Positions 12,562 to 21,632 of a DNA stretch of 64,000 nucleotides are shown piece after piece. This DNA is from Rhynchopus sp. YZ270_cl-10 (Eukaryota > Euglenozoa > Diplonemea > Diplonemida > Diplonemidae): positions 1-64,000 of the forward strand of contig OZ037934.1 in NCBI GenBank assembly GCA_964035575.1. Direction: 5' to 3'. A program made the translations under genes and the position numbers. The notes below the pieces were generated by a model. The model searched no databases, was not told where the DNA came from, and saw only the letters and a list, made by a program, of their open reading frames with translations. Positions within the stretch are counted from its first letter, which is position 1. The number at the start of each line of letters is the position of its first letter.

Positions 12562-12888
12562 TCACCACCCCCTACGTTGTTTGCTGAAGTTGCTGTTGCT
12601 GCGTCTGCTGTTGTAGTAGGAACTGCTGCTGCAAAAGCCTTTGGAACTGCTGTTGTGCCTGCTGCTGGAACTGCTGTTGGAAATGCTGCTGACAGAGCCT
12701 TTGGATCTGCTGTTGTGCCTGCTGGTGGAGCTACTGTTGCTGCTGTTGCTTCTCTTACTACTGCAGGTGATGTAGCTTATGTTGTTGCTGCTGCTCTTGT
12801 TGTTGCTGCTGTTGGTGTAGCTCCTGCTGCTGCTGATGCAGACATGCAGCACCACCCACAACGCCCCCAAAAGGGCCTTCCTCCTCAT
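12562..12888 (-). pseudogene. Glutamine-codon-rich (CAG/CAA) tract, interrupted
   Basis: Read on the minus strand in one frame this tract is dominated by CAG and CAA codons (Gln-rich), broken by TAG TAA, TAG and TAG at positions where CAG or CAA would fit. The other frames read as Ser/Asn-rich or, on the plus strand, Ala/Val-rich and stay open because of the trinucleotide character. It is most simply a decayed polyglutamine coding segment or a trinucleotide-repeat region. 12181-12561 just left of it has no recognisable feature. Confidence 0.4.
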
Positions 12889-12937
12889 TTAAAAAAAACG
12901 AAAAACAAAAACAAAGAAGGACAAGACACACTTTACT

Positions 12938-12982
<45 letters not shown>

Positions 12983-13969
12983 GTGTTGTTCAACTTAGCC
13001 CTAGGCTCGCTTTTTTTATCTACATCCAGTGACAGAGGGGGTACTTACTAGTCAAGCGAGTATGTAAACAGCTAGATGTCCAGACAAGGGCACTTTACTA
13101 TTGTACTGGCAAGACAGTGCCTGAAAACACAGTTAGTGGCACTAAAATAGAAAGCATGTGGGACAATTACAACCAACACTTCCCTGCAAATAAGCAAAAG
13201 GGTAGTATGTGAGTGCAATTTTTCCCAAAAGGAAAAGGGGAGGGGATGGGACGGGAGGGTTGCTCTGTCTACCGGTGTAGTTTTATTTTGCTTTGTCTTG
13301 GGGAGGGGAGGGGAGGAGAAGGAGGGGATTGAGTGAGCCGTTTCCTCTGTAACACACAAACAAATAAAAAGGAAGTTCCATAATCTTTTTAGTAGTTTTC
13401 TTTTTGGTGAAAATTTTTGAGAACTTCTGTAAGTGTGACCTGACCCGACTGACTGACACCCAAAGGGTAAAACAACAATAACGCACAACAAAATCAACAA
13501 CAACAATGGTGGGTCTCGTGCTTACCTGTGGTGGTTTTGAAAAATGAAAAATTGAAATTGACCTTCACAAGGTAAAAATGAAAAACTAAAGGAGTGAAAA
13601 AAGGAACTCAAAGGACAAGAGTTCTGTACAAACTCTACTCTACTGCACAATCTATAAAAGTGGCCCAATGGCTCCTGATGCCACTGGCCTGGCTCTTAGA
13701 CAGGTCTTCCTCCGAGACTGCCCTCTACCCTCAGAGCCTCGTCCAAGGGGTAAGGGCCGTCGCTGGGGTAGACCCGTCCTAGCCAGCAGCCAACCAAAAA
13801 TATTAACAAATAGGAAGGGGGGCGGAAAGGGGGGAAAAGGGGGGCAAACCCCAAAGGATGAAAAGAACAAAAAACACAAAATAAAAAGGGTTAAAAATAA
13901 ACATGGGGCAAACTGTCATTCTCTACACGCTTCTACACACACACTCTCACCCTCTAACTCTCTAACTCT

Positions 13970-16072
13970 CTAATTCTTTTTATTCCCCTTTTTCCCCTTC
14001 CTTCCTCCGCTCTGTCTCCCCTTCTGTCCACCACCGCGACCATTGCGCCCTCTCTGCACCTCCTGGGGCGAGAGCACATGCTGCGTCGCTTGTGCCACTG
14101 CGTCGGTGAACACGTTCGACGTGTTGGACCTACCCTGAGCTGCATGGCGCTGGGGTCCTTTGGGAGCTGGGGAAGGAGCAGGTTGGGCGGAGGAGGTTGC
14201 ATTGCCACGGCCTGCCGATGAGGAGGAGGAAGAAGTGGAGACTGCAGGTTGGGCGATGGAGGTTGTAGTGCCACGGCCTGCAGAGGTGGAGGAAGAAGAA
14301 GAAGAAGAGGAGGCTTGAGGTTGTCGGCCTATTCCCTCTCGAGCCGCTCGTGCCTCATTCTCCCTCCTTGTACTCTCCGCTGCAAAGGCCTGCCCCCTAC
14401 TGCTCCGGTTGTCCGTCAGGGCATGCAACGTCGACTTTGCCTTGCACTTTTCCTGAACCGACCACTCATGCAAACCCACCACCTTCATCACCTCATACCA
14501 CTGAGTGAAAGTAGCGGTAGAGAGGGGGAGTGACAACAAGGGTCTGCCATCCTGTTTCTCTCCCTGACGGTAGTGGAACAGGGAGATCCACTTCGTCACA
14601 GAAGAAGGCACCGGCGACCCCATGGTGAGGCACGGGAAAAGACCCCCCCTCTCCGTCCGCTCCTCCTCCGTCCACATCCAAGCCTCGCTCTGCGCCCTCA
14701 GCAATTCCCTCACCCTCGCTTGCTTCTTCTGGTCAGGGATGCCTTCCACTGACAGAGAATGCGAGCGATCCGCCCCCTCCATCGCGGTGTCGAGGTCCTC
14801 CTCCTGCTCCTGCTCATCATCATCCATCTCCTCCACCTTCACACGCACCTCGGTGTCTGCCGCCTCGGCCTGTCGCCCCACCTCCTCCTCCAGCTGATCC
14901 CGAGAAGGGGTTCCCCAGCTGACCCTGCCTTCCCGAACGACGATGACCGCGCTGGTCTTGCCCCAGGTGTCGCAGTATCCGGCCTCCCCTGCTATCTTCC
15001 TAACCGCCTGACGGGCGACCACCGACTCCGGGCAATCACCGTCCCCCTCCCCGTTCCCACTCCACGGCTGCTGTGTCGCCCAGCAGTACAGGAACTCGCC
15101 CGGGCACGGAGAAGCACCTTGAGGACCAAAGAGAGCCATCCAGTCGCCGACACAGTCAGGTTCGAGTCCTTCAGGGTCGTCGCCCACCGCTCTCCGCACC
15201 GCATGGCAGGGGAGGAATAGCCGCCCTTCGCACACCACCCCAAAGCACCGCCCGTATGCCACCATGCGTTCTGCCTCCAGCTGTCGGGAGAGGTTCACCG
15301 CCGTCAACAACAGAGTGGTCGCCTTCTGCTCCGACTCATGCTTAGCTGCGATGGCGTAATGCCTCTCGCAGCGTTGCCTGTCATACTCCGCCCGGAGCGA
15401 CTCTCCTGCTTCGGGGTGCCGATCGCAGTCTTCCAAGTACTGCGCATGCATCTTCTTCGCGTCCTCTGCGAGTTCCCGCTTGTGCCTGGCGGTCAGCTCC
15501 TCCACACGATGCCTGTCCGCCGCCTTCGCCTGGTCCAGACGCACATTCTGTTCCTCTAGGAAACGACTCAACTCCTGCTGGCGGTCGCCAAAAGTGCCCC
15601 GAAGCGTGGCCAAATCCGGTCCCCACGACCGACGATGCTCCCGCCGTACCTCCAGGGCTTGCTGCCACGCGTCCGACGCACGCTGCAACGCTTCCTTCTT
15701 CTCCTGGTCCGCCTTTTGTTGTTGCTGCTTCTGCTGTTTCCGTTGCTTCTCGTGCTTCTGCTGCTTCTGTTCTGCCTGCTGCCCCTCTTCGCCCGCCATT
15801 GGCATGTCTACCTCCTCGACGTCCTCGCCCTCGGGAGCTGGCACTGCTGGAGAAGGAGCCCGTTTAGGTGGTGGGTCTCCGCTCCCCTCCGCAGAGGCAG
15901 CCTGAGCCGGAACATTCGAGTGCAAAAAAGACAGGGCACTGAAATATTCCGCCCTGCCAATTTGCGACAGAGGGCAGTGCTTGGACCCCTGAGCGCAGTG
16001 CAGACATGCCAAGCCACCACACGTGTGACAGCAGAAGTGTGCGTCCGACGCATCGAAGAGCTTGCTGCATTG
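13970..16072 (-). CDS. Retroelement second half: zinc finger, coiled coil, basic tail
   Basis: This frame is the direct in-frame continuation of the RT polyprotein after one TAA. Reading from that stop, a Cys/His cluster (HFCCHTCGGLACLHC) appears at once; the first ATG (16012) lies inside it, which argues that this was once one continuous protein. A Q/K/E-rich coiled coil follows, then a conserved globular region with several Cys, an acidic stretch (DDDEQEQEEDLD), a second globular region, Ser-rich linkers and an Arg/Gly/Lys tail (GRKGKKGNKKN), ending in TAG. No known family is recognised for the globular parts; a nucleic-acid-binding role is plausible from the Zn cluster and basic tail. It may be expressed by readthrough, by reinitiation, or not at all. 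Confidence 0.72.
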   Translation of the reverse strand, partial: QCSKLFDASDAHFCCHTCGGLACLHCAQGSKHCPLSQIGRAEYFSALSFLHSNVPAQAASAEGSGDPPPKRAPSPAVPAPEGEDVEEVDMPMAGEEGQQAEQKQQKHEKQRKQQKQQQQKADQEKKEALQRASDAWQQALEVRREHRRSWGPDLATLRGTFGDRQQELSRFLEEQNVRLDQAKAADRHRVEELTARHKRELAEDAKKMHAQYLEDCDRHPEAGESLRAEYDRQRCERHYAIAAKHESEQKATTLLLTAVNLSRQLEAERMVAYGRCFGVVCEGRLFLPCHAVRRAVGDDPEGLEPDCVGDWMALFGPQGASPCPGEFLYCWATQQPWSGNGEGDGDCPESVVARQAVRKIAGEAGYCDTWGKTSAVIVVREGRVSWGTPSRDQLEEEVGRQAEAADTEVRVKVEEMDDDEQEQEEDLDTAMEGADRSHSLSVEGIPDQKKQARVRELLRAQSEAWMWTEEERTERGGLFPCLTMGSPVPSSVTKWISLFHYRQGEKQDGRPLLSLPLSTATFTQWYEVMKVVGLHEWSVQEKCKAKSTLHALTDNRSSRGQAFAAESTRRENEARAAREGIGRQPQASSSSSSSSTSAGRGTTTSIAQPAVSTSSSSSSAGRGNATSSAQPAPSPAPKGPQRHAAQGRSNTSNVFTDAVAQATQHVLSPQEVQRGRNGRGGGQKGRQSGGRKGKKGNKKN

Positions 16073-18818
16073 TTAGCACTGCAGGAAAGTGTTCGACGCC
16101 TCCGCCTCCCTCGCTCCCACAAAAGCCATGGGGCGCTCTGACTGGCACTCCCCCTTACCACCTGTGGCCTCAAAAGACAGGATGTGCTGCTGCAGAGCCG
16201 GGTCCATGGTGAGGGGCTCGTAGTGTCCCGGGATACTGCCGGATCCATCTGCCGCATCCTGATCACCCGAGTGGAGGAGAAGGACCACTGCCTTAGGCCG
16301 TTTTCTTGGCACCATCAGAGAAGGGCGGGCGAACTCGTTGAGGATGACCACAGATACCTCAAGAGCCTCCCCTGCCCCCGCCACTGCAATGGCATCCGCC
16401 CACGTACGCTCGTCTCCTCTGTCCCCACTCGTCATCAGCCGCTGCCAGACCCCAAAATTAGGGACAGCCGCACTCGACAGATCAGCGCGGCCCTGGACCT
16501 TCTTCACTGCCGCCTGGCGCAGACCCTCCACCGACAAATCCGTGCGCCCAGTGGCGAAGAGCAAAGCCTCAAAAGCACAGTCCCCCGCCACAAACGACCA
16601 AGTCACCTTCGAGGCTCCCAGCTTGGCCGCCTGTTCCGTCGCCCGAGGCCTCTGCGCTGCCGGGCACTCACGCAAAAGCTCCCACTCACGCACCACATCG
16701 AGACCCGGCCCTTCCGGAATCACGGTAGCCGAATCGAACCTCCCGGTCCGCTTCCTCGGTGGCTCCACGTGGTCCGGCTTCACGTCCCTCTTGCGCTTCC
16801 CCTGCTGCTCCTCCGACCGGTCTGGAGCAGGACGACTCATATCATCGTCAGGGTTCGCATCATCACAGAGAGGTTCCACGGCCCCTGCACTGCGGCGTCC
16901 AAACCGGTCCATGTCCTCTGCAGACGGTGCCACATCTACCTCCACACACGGCTCCCGCTTCAGGGTGGCAATCCCCACACACATAGCACCCCGCTCCAGA
17001 AAGGAAGATGCGACCTTTTTCTGGTACGCCACCGCAATGCTCTCCCGGATGCGCAACTCTGCCGACCCTGTCAGGTGCGACGTCTGTCCCGTCGTCAGGC
17101 CTCCAAGCTGCGCAATCAAGAGGTTCGCCTCGTCGCCTGCACCCCCGAAGGCTTCGAACACAATAGGGGAGAACTTGGTGTTGATCTTGTTCAAATCCCG
17201 CTCGTGCTTCTCCCGTTTGACCTGGCCCTGGTTCTTCGCCGACCAGCCCACAAACTTCGAGGCCCCTGTTCTGTAGGAAGGCAAAGTGGGGCACACGTGG
17301 GTGATGTCCAAACAACGAGGTCCATTTTCCGCCACTCCTACTGGGAGGTAGACGTCGCCTGGCCGCTTCTTCGACTCCAAATCCACTCTCACGGTCTCCT
17401 CCAAAGCAGGGTCCAAGCCCGCCCCTTGAGCCGCTCGGTACACCGAATCCCGCAAGGCGTTGTGGCGGGCGACGCGGTGTTTGGAGTAGGGGCAGCCAAA
17501 GGTGTGGTCGCCAAAGGAGTCCATGACAACCCTTTTCTGCCCCCCCTGACATGCCGAGCAAGTCGTTCCCTCCGCATGGATGGCCACCCCTAGTCGGAAA
17601 CGGGTCACAACCGCAAAGTCCGCTGAAGACATCTGGTTCCTTGCTGAGGGTGTCGCCGTGAGGTACGTCCCAGAAAGCGGCAGGAGAAGGGACTTCATCC
17701 GTGCTCGGTCTCGCATGCAGAGCTGTTGCATCAACTTGTCTGCCTGGGCGTCAATCACCGCAGATGACAGACTCTGCTGCTCCAGGATCTTCTTCGGCTG
17801 AGCCCTGTCCACGTGAAACGCCACCGGTACCCTGGAGTTGTACTCCTCAGCCGCGCTGTTCCATCTCTCCTCATCCCAGGTGAAGGCAGGGTCCAAGGCC
17901 TGCGACAGTTGCAGGTTCCCTGACTGAGAGGCGAGGGACGCAGCCGTCCGATGGTCCACTGTGCGACGGATACCCAGCCCCCCAAGCGCCACAGGAAGCG
18001 CCGCCTGCGCCCTTGCCAACTCCGGCAGCGCCCCATCCGGGTCATGCAGAAGCGCAGCCAGGCACCTGTCGATCAGGTCGTCAAAGGCTGTCAGGTACTC
18101 CGCGCACTGTGGGATCCCCCGCATGTAGAACACCATGCGGCAGTAGCCTTCGCAGTATCTCAGTACGTAGAAGGCTGCCTGGGAGTCCCCGAGGTCCACA
18201 AGGGCTTCCAGGTTGCGGCGGGAATCGTCCACCTTCTGGGCCATGTACTCCTCGCAGAAAGCCGCAGACCCAATGGGGATGCCCAAGAAGTCGAACCCAT
18301 CCACATCCAACAGCCGGAACCCGCCTTCACCCATGGCGTCCTGTCCACCCTCGTTCAACGTGAACCCCACGGCCTCGAGATCCTCCTTGGAGACGCCACC
18401 AGTGGAGATGAGCTCACACTTGTTCGCGTTCACCTCCAACCCCAGTTCGGAGCTACGAGTGCACAGAACCTGGTACGCCTCAAAAACCGCCTTAGGGGAC
18501 CCCCGCAGAGAGCCGTCATCGAGGTACCACAAAGTCCCATCCAGGCCTGGGTGCCCCTTCAGCTCTAGCGCCATCTGGTGGATGGTCAGGGAGAAGAGAA
18601 GCGGGCCCAAGGGATCTCCTTGTTGAGCTCCGCGCTGTGACCTTATGGTATCCCCACCATAAAACAGGCTGGAGGGCTCCAGGTAACACCATCGCACCCA
18701 TGGGGCCAGCTCGGGGAGGTTGGCGTCGACCGCTCTTAGCATCGACAGGCGGTCTACGCAGTTGAACGCGTTACGGTAGTCAATTTTCAAAATGACTTTA
18801 CCTTTTCCGCGGTTGCGC

Positions 18819-18820
<2 letters not shown>
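16073..18820 (-). CDS. RT / restriction-like endonuclease / OTU-like polyprotein (5'-truncated)
   Basis: 915 codons, open from the truncated 5' end. Residue numbers count from there. RT motifs are intact: KIDYRNAFN (Asp14), QQGDPLGPLLFSL (66-78) and YLDD (99-102). A CCHC knuckle (CSAC near 420, then H and C, then RHNALRD) is followed by a nuclease core RPGDVYLP near 485 and LDITHV near 501, with lysines and FEAFGG downstream, as in R2-like restriction-type endonucleases. Near 743 GDCAFEAL and near 864 GHYEPL fit the Cys and His motifs of OTU cysteine proteases. Retrotransposition would use nuclease nicking and target-primed reverse transcription; the OTU role is unknown. The first codon is GTG at the truncation, not a true start. 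A TAA ends it, and the frame continues in the next feature. Confidence 0.88.
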
Positions 18821-18875
<55 letters not shown>

Positions 18876-21565
18876 TGTTGTTCAACTTAGCCCTAGGCTC
18901 GCTTTTTTTATCTACATCCAGTGACAGAGGGGGTACTTACTAGTCAAGCGAGTATGTAAACAGCTAGATGTCCAGACAAGGGCACTTTACTATTGTACTG
19001 GCAAGACAGTGCCTGAAAACACAGTTAGGGGCACTAAAATAGAAAACATGTGGGACAATTACAACCAACACTTCCCTGCAAATAAGCAAAAGGGTCGTAT
19101 GTGAGTGCAATTTTTCCCAAAAGGAAAAGGGGAGGGGATGGGACGGGAGGGTTGCTCTGTCTACCGGTGTAGTTTTATTTTGCTTTGTCTTGGGGAGGGG
19201 AGGGGAGGAGAAGGAGAAGGAGGGGATTGAGTGAGCCGTTTCCTCTGTAACACACAAACAAATAAAAAGGAAGTTCCATAATCTTTTTAGTAGTTTTCTT
19301 TTTGGTGAAAATTTTTGAGAACTTCAGTAAGTGTGACCTGACCCGACTGACTGACACCCAAAGGGTAAAACAACAATAACGCACAACAAAATCAACAACA
19401 ACAATGGTGGGTCTCGTGCTTACCTGTGGTGGTTTTGAAAAATGAAAAATTGAAATTGACCTTCACAAGGTAAAAATGAAAAACTAAAGGAGTGAAAAAA
19501 GGAACTCAAAGGACAAGAGTTCTGTACAAACTCTACTCTACTGCACAATCTATAAAAGTGGCCCAATGGCTCCTGATGCCACTGGCCTGGCTCTTAGACA
19601 GGTCTTCCTCCGAGACTGCCCTCTACCCTCAGAGCCTCGTCCAAGGGGTAAGGGCCGTCGCTGGGGTAGACCCGTCCTAGCCAGCAGCCAACCAAAAATA
19701 TTAACAAATAGGAAGGGGGGCGGAAAGGGGGGAAAGGGGGGGCAAACCCCAAAGGATGAAAAGAACAAAAAACACAAAATAAAAAGGGTTAAAAATAAAC
19801 ATGGGGCAAACTGTCATTCTCACACACTCTCACCCTCTAACTCTCTAACTCTCTAATTCTTTTTATTCCCCTTTTTCCCCTTCCTTCCTCCGCTCTGTCT
19901 CCCCTTCTGTCCACCACCGCGACCATTGCGCCCTCTCTGCACCTCCTGGGGCGAGAGCACATGCTGCGTCGCTTGTGCCACTGCGTCGGTGAACACGTTC
20001 GACGTGTTGGACCTACCCTGAGCTGCATGGCGCTGGGGTCCTTTGGGAGCTGGGGAAGGAGCAGGTTGGGCGGAGGAGGTTGCATTGCCACGGCCTGCCG
20101 ATGAGGAGGAGGAAGAAGTGGAGACTGCAGGTTGGGCGATGGAGGTTGTAGTGCCACGGCCTGCAGAGGTGGAGGAAGAAGAAGAAGAAGAGGAGGCTTG
20201 AGGTTGTCGGCCTATTCCCTCTCGAGCCGCTCGTGCCTCATTCTCCCTCCTTGTACTCTCCGCTGCAAAGGCCTGCCCCCTACTGCTCCGGTTGTCCGTC
20301 AGGGCATGCAACGTCGACTTTGCCTTGCACTTTTCCTGAACCGACCACTCATGCAAACCCACCACCTTCATCACCTCATACCACTGAGTGAAAGTAGCGG
20401 TAGAGAGGGGGAGTGACAACAAGGGTCTGCCATCCTGTTTCTCTCCCTGACGGTAGTGGAACAGGGAGATCCACTTCGTCACAGAAGAAGGCACCGGCGA
20501 CCCCATGGTGAGGCACGGGAAAAGACCCCCCCTCTCCGTCCGCTCCTCCTCCGTCCACATCCAAGCCTCGCTCTGCGCCCTCAGCAATTCCCTCACCCTC
20601 GCTTGCTTCTTCTGGTCAGGGATGCCTTCCACTGACAGAGAATGCGAGCGATCCGCCCCCTCCATCGCGGTGTCGAGGTCCTCCTCCTGCTCCTGCTCAT
20701 CATCATCCATCTCCTCCACCTTCACACGCACCTCGGTGTCTGCCGCCTCGGCCTGTCGCCCCACCTCCTCCTCCAGCTGATCCCGAGAAGGGGTTCCCCA
20801 GCTGACCCTGCCTTCCCGAACGACGATGACCGCGCTGGTCTTGCCCCAGGTATCGCAGTATCCGGCCTCCCCTGCTATCTTCCTAACCGCCTGACGGGCG
20901 ACCACCGACTCCGGGCAATCACCGTCCCCCTCCCCGTTCCCACTCCACGGCTGCTGTGTCGCCCAGCAGTACAGGAACTCGCCCGGGCACGGAGAAGCAC
21001 CTTGAGGACCAAAGAGAGCCATCCAGTCGCCGATACAGTCAGGTTCGAGTCCTTCAGGGTCGTCGCCCACCGCTCTCCGCACCGCATGGCAGGGGAGGAA
21101 TAGCCGCCCTTCGCACACCACCCCAAAGCACCGCCCGTATGCCACCATGCGTTCTGCCTCCAGCTGTCGGGAGAGGTTCACCGCCGTCAACAACAGAGTG
21201 GTCGCCTTCTGCTCCGACTCATGCTTAGCTGCGATGGCGTAATGCCTCTCGCAGCGTTGCCTGTCATACTCCGCCCGGAGCGACTCTCCTGCTTCGGGGT
21301 TGCGCACGGCGTACTGCGAGATAACATCAGTCGCCACTGCCGCCCCCCTTGCCGTTGCCACCCCCACCTGGTTCCCTCGAAGAAGAAGCGTCCTAGCAGG
21401 CACCCGCACTCGCGCCGACAGAATCTTTCCCACCAGTCTGCGGAGAGTGTCCCCAACCGCAATCGGACGCACGTCCTCCTCCAGGCCCGGCCCCTTTGCA
21501 GGCTTCCGGAGAGCCACCAAGTTAGCGCCGGCGAAGAACTCAGCCTTTTTTTTTTTTTTTTTTTT
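18821..21565 (-). mobile_element. Retroelement copy 2, deletion derivative type A
   Basis: The A-tail is 53 T at 18821-18873. The 3' UTR and second-half ORF match copy 1, but at about 21300 the sequence jumps to the RT finger region, deleting the RT core, nuclease, OTU, zinc finger and coiled coil. The 5' end reaches GAAGAACTCAGCC (21533-21545) and then A20 (T at 21546-21565). Next come short pieces of the GGAGCTGT microsatellite (21566-21600) before copy 3. Confidence 0.92.
19853..21544 (-). CDS. Fused ORF: RT fingers joined to second half (type A)
   Basis: About 563 codons of element sequence, open through the upstream A20 and microsatellite as well. The N-terminal part (FFAGANLVALRKP, then RPIAVGDTLRRLVGKIL) matches RT finger motifs just upstream of the catalytic Asp; it is joined in frame at VRN-PEAGESL to the globular region of the retroelement second half. 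All catalytic modules are lost. No ATG precedes the RT segment within the element; the residue before RPIAV is GTG-coded. It could produce a dominant RNA-binding fragment or nothing; the copies are too similar to infer selection. Confidence 0.6.
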   Translation of the reverse strand, partial: AEFFAGANLVALRKPAKGPGLEEDVRPIAVGDTLRRLVGKILSARVRVPARTLLLRGNQVGVATARGAAVATDVISQYAVRNPEAGESLRAEYDRQRCERHYAIAAKHESEQKATTLLLTAVNLSRQLEAERMVAYGRCFGVVCEGRLFLPCHAVRRAVGDDPEGLEPDCIGDWMALFGPQGASPCPGEFLYCWATQQPWSGNGEGDGDCPESVVARQAVRKIAGEAGYCDTWGKTSAVIVVREGRVSWGTPSRDQLEEEVGRQAEAADTEVRVKVEEMDDDEQEQEEDLDTAMEGADRSHSLSVEGIPDQKKQARVRELLRAQSEAWMWTEEERTERGGLFPCLTMGSPVPSSVTKWISLFHYRQGEKQDGRPLLSLPLSTATFTQWYEVMKVVGLHEWSVQEKCKAKSTLHALTDNRSSRGQAFAAESTRRENEARAAREGIGRQPQASSSSSSSSTSAGRGTTTSIAQPAVSTSSSSSSAGRGNATSSAQPAPSPAPKGPQRHAAQGRSNTSNVFTDAVAQATQHVLSPQEVQRGRNGRGGGQKGRQSGGRKGKKGNKKN

Positions 21566-21599
21566 GGAGCTGTTTTTGGAGCTGTGGAGCTGTGGAGCT

Positions 21600-21600
<1 letters not shown>

Positions 21601-21632
<32 letters not shown>

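Larger units (their letters stand above)
12940..18820 (-). mobile_element. Non-LTR retroelement, copy 1 (longest, 5'-truncated)
   Basis: This minus-strand element ends in an A-tail seen as 42 T at 12940-12981. A 3' UTR of about 0.99 kb (12982-13969) precedes it, then two in-frame ORF halves, and the element starts at 18820 directly against the 53-nt A-tail of copy 2. It lacks the RT fingers that survive in the shorter copies, so it is 5'-truncated inside the RT domain. The domain order RT, CCHC knuckle, PD-(D/E)XK-type nuclease, OTU-like protease, zinc finger, coiled coil, basic tail places it among elements that use a restriction-like endonuclease. No target-site duplication can be judged because both flanks are array or repeat. 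Confidence 0.9.

Noticed and set aside
12409-13032. 207-codon Ala/Val-rich plus-strand ORF
   Set aside because: Antisense of the CAG/CAA-rich tract running into the poly(T); trinucleotide bias keeps it open.
13300-13540. Splice-like signals (CAG-GTAAGC and a pyrimidine tract with AG) in the 3' UTR on the minus strand
   Set aside because: Every copy retains the segment, which would be lost on retrotransposition if it were spliced; probably chance.
13668-13970. Conserved small ORFs in the retroelement 3' UTR (plus and minus strands)
   Set aside because: They repeat only because the UTR repeats; they overlap each other and have low-complexity Gly/Lys or Pro/Phe composition.
12562-16075. Reassigned code with TAA/TAG read as glutamine
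   Set aside because: The Gln-rich tract and the TAA between retroelement halves would fit, but about 1600 retroelement codons and the exons of three other genes have no further in-frame TAA/TAG, and the second half ends in TAG.
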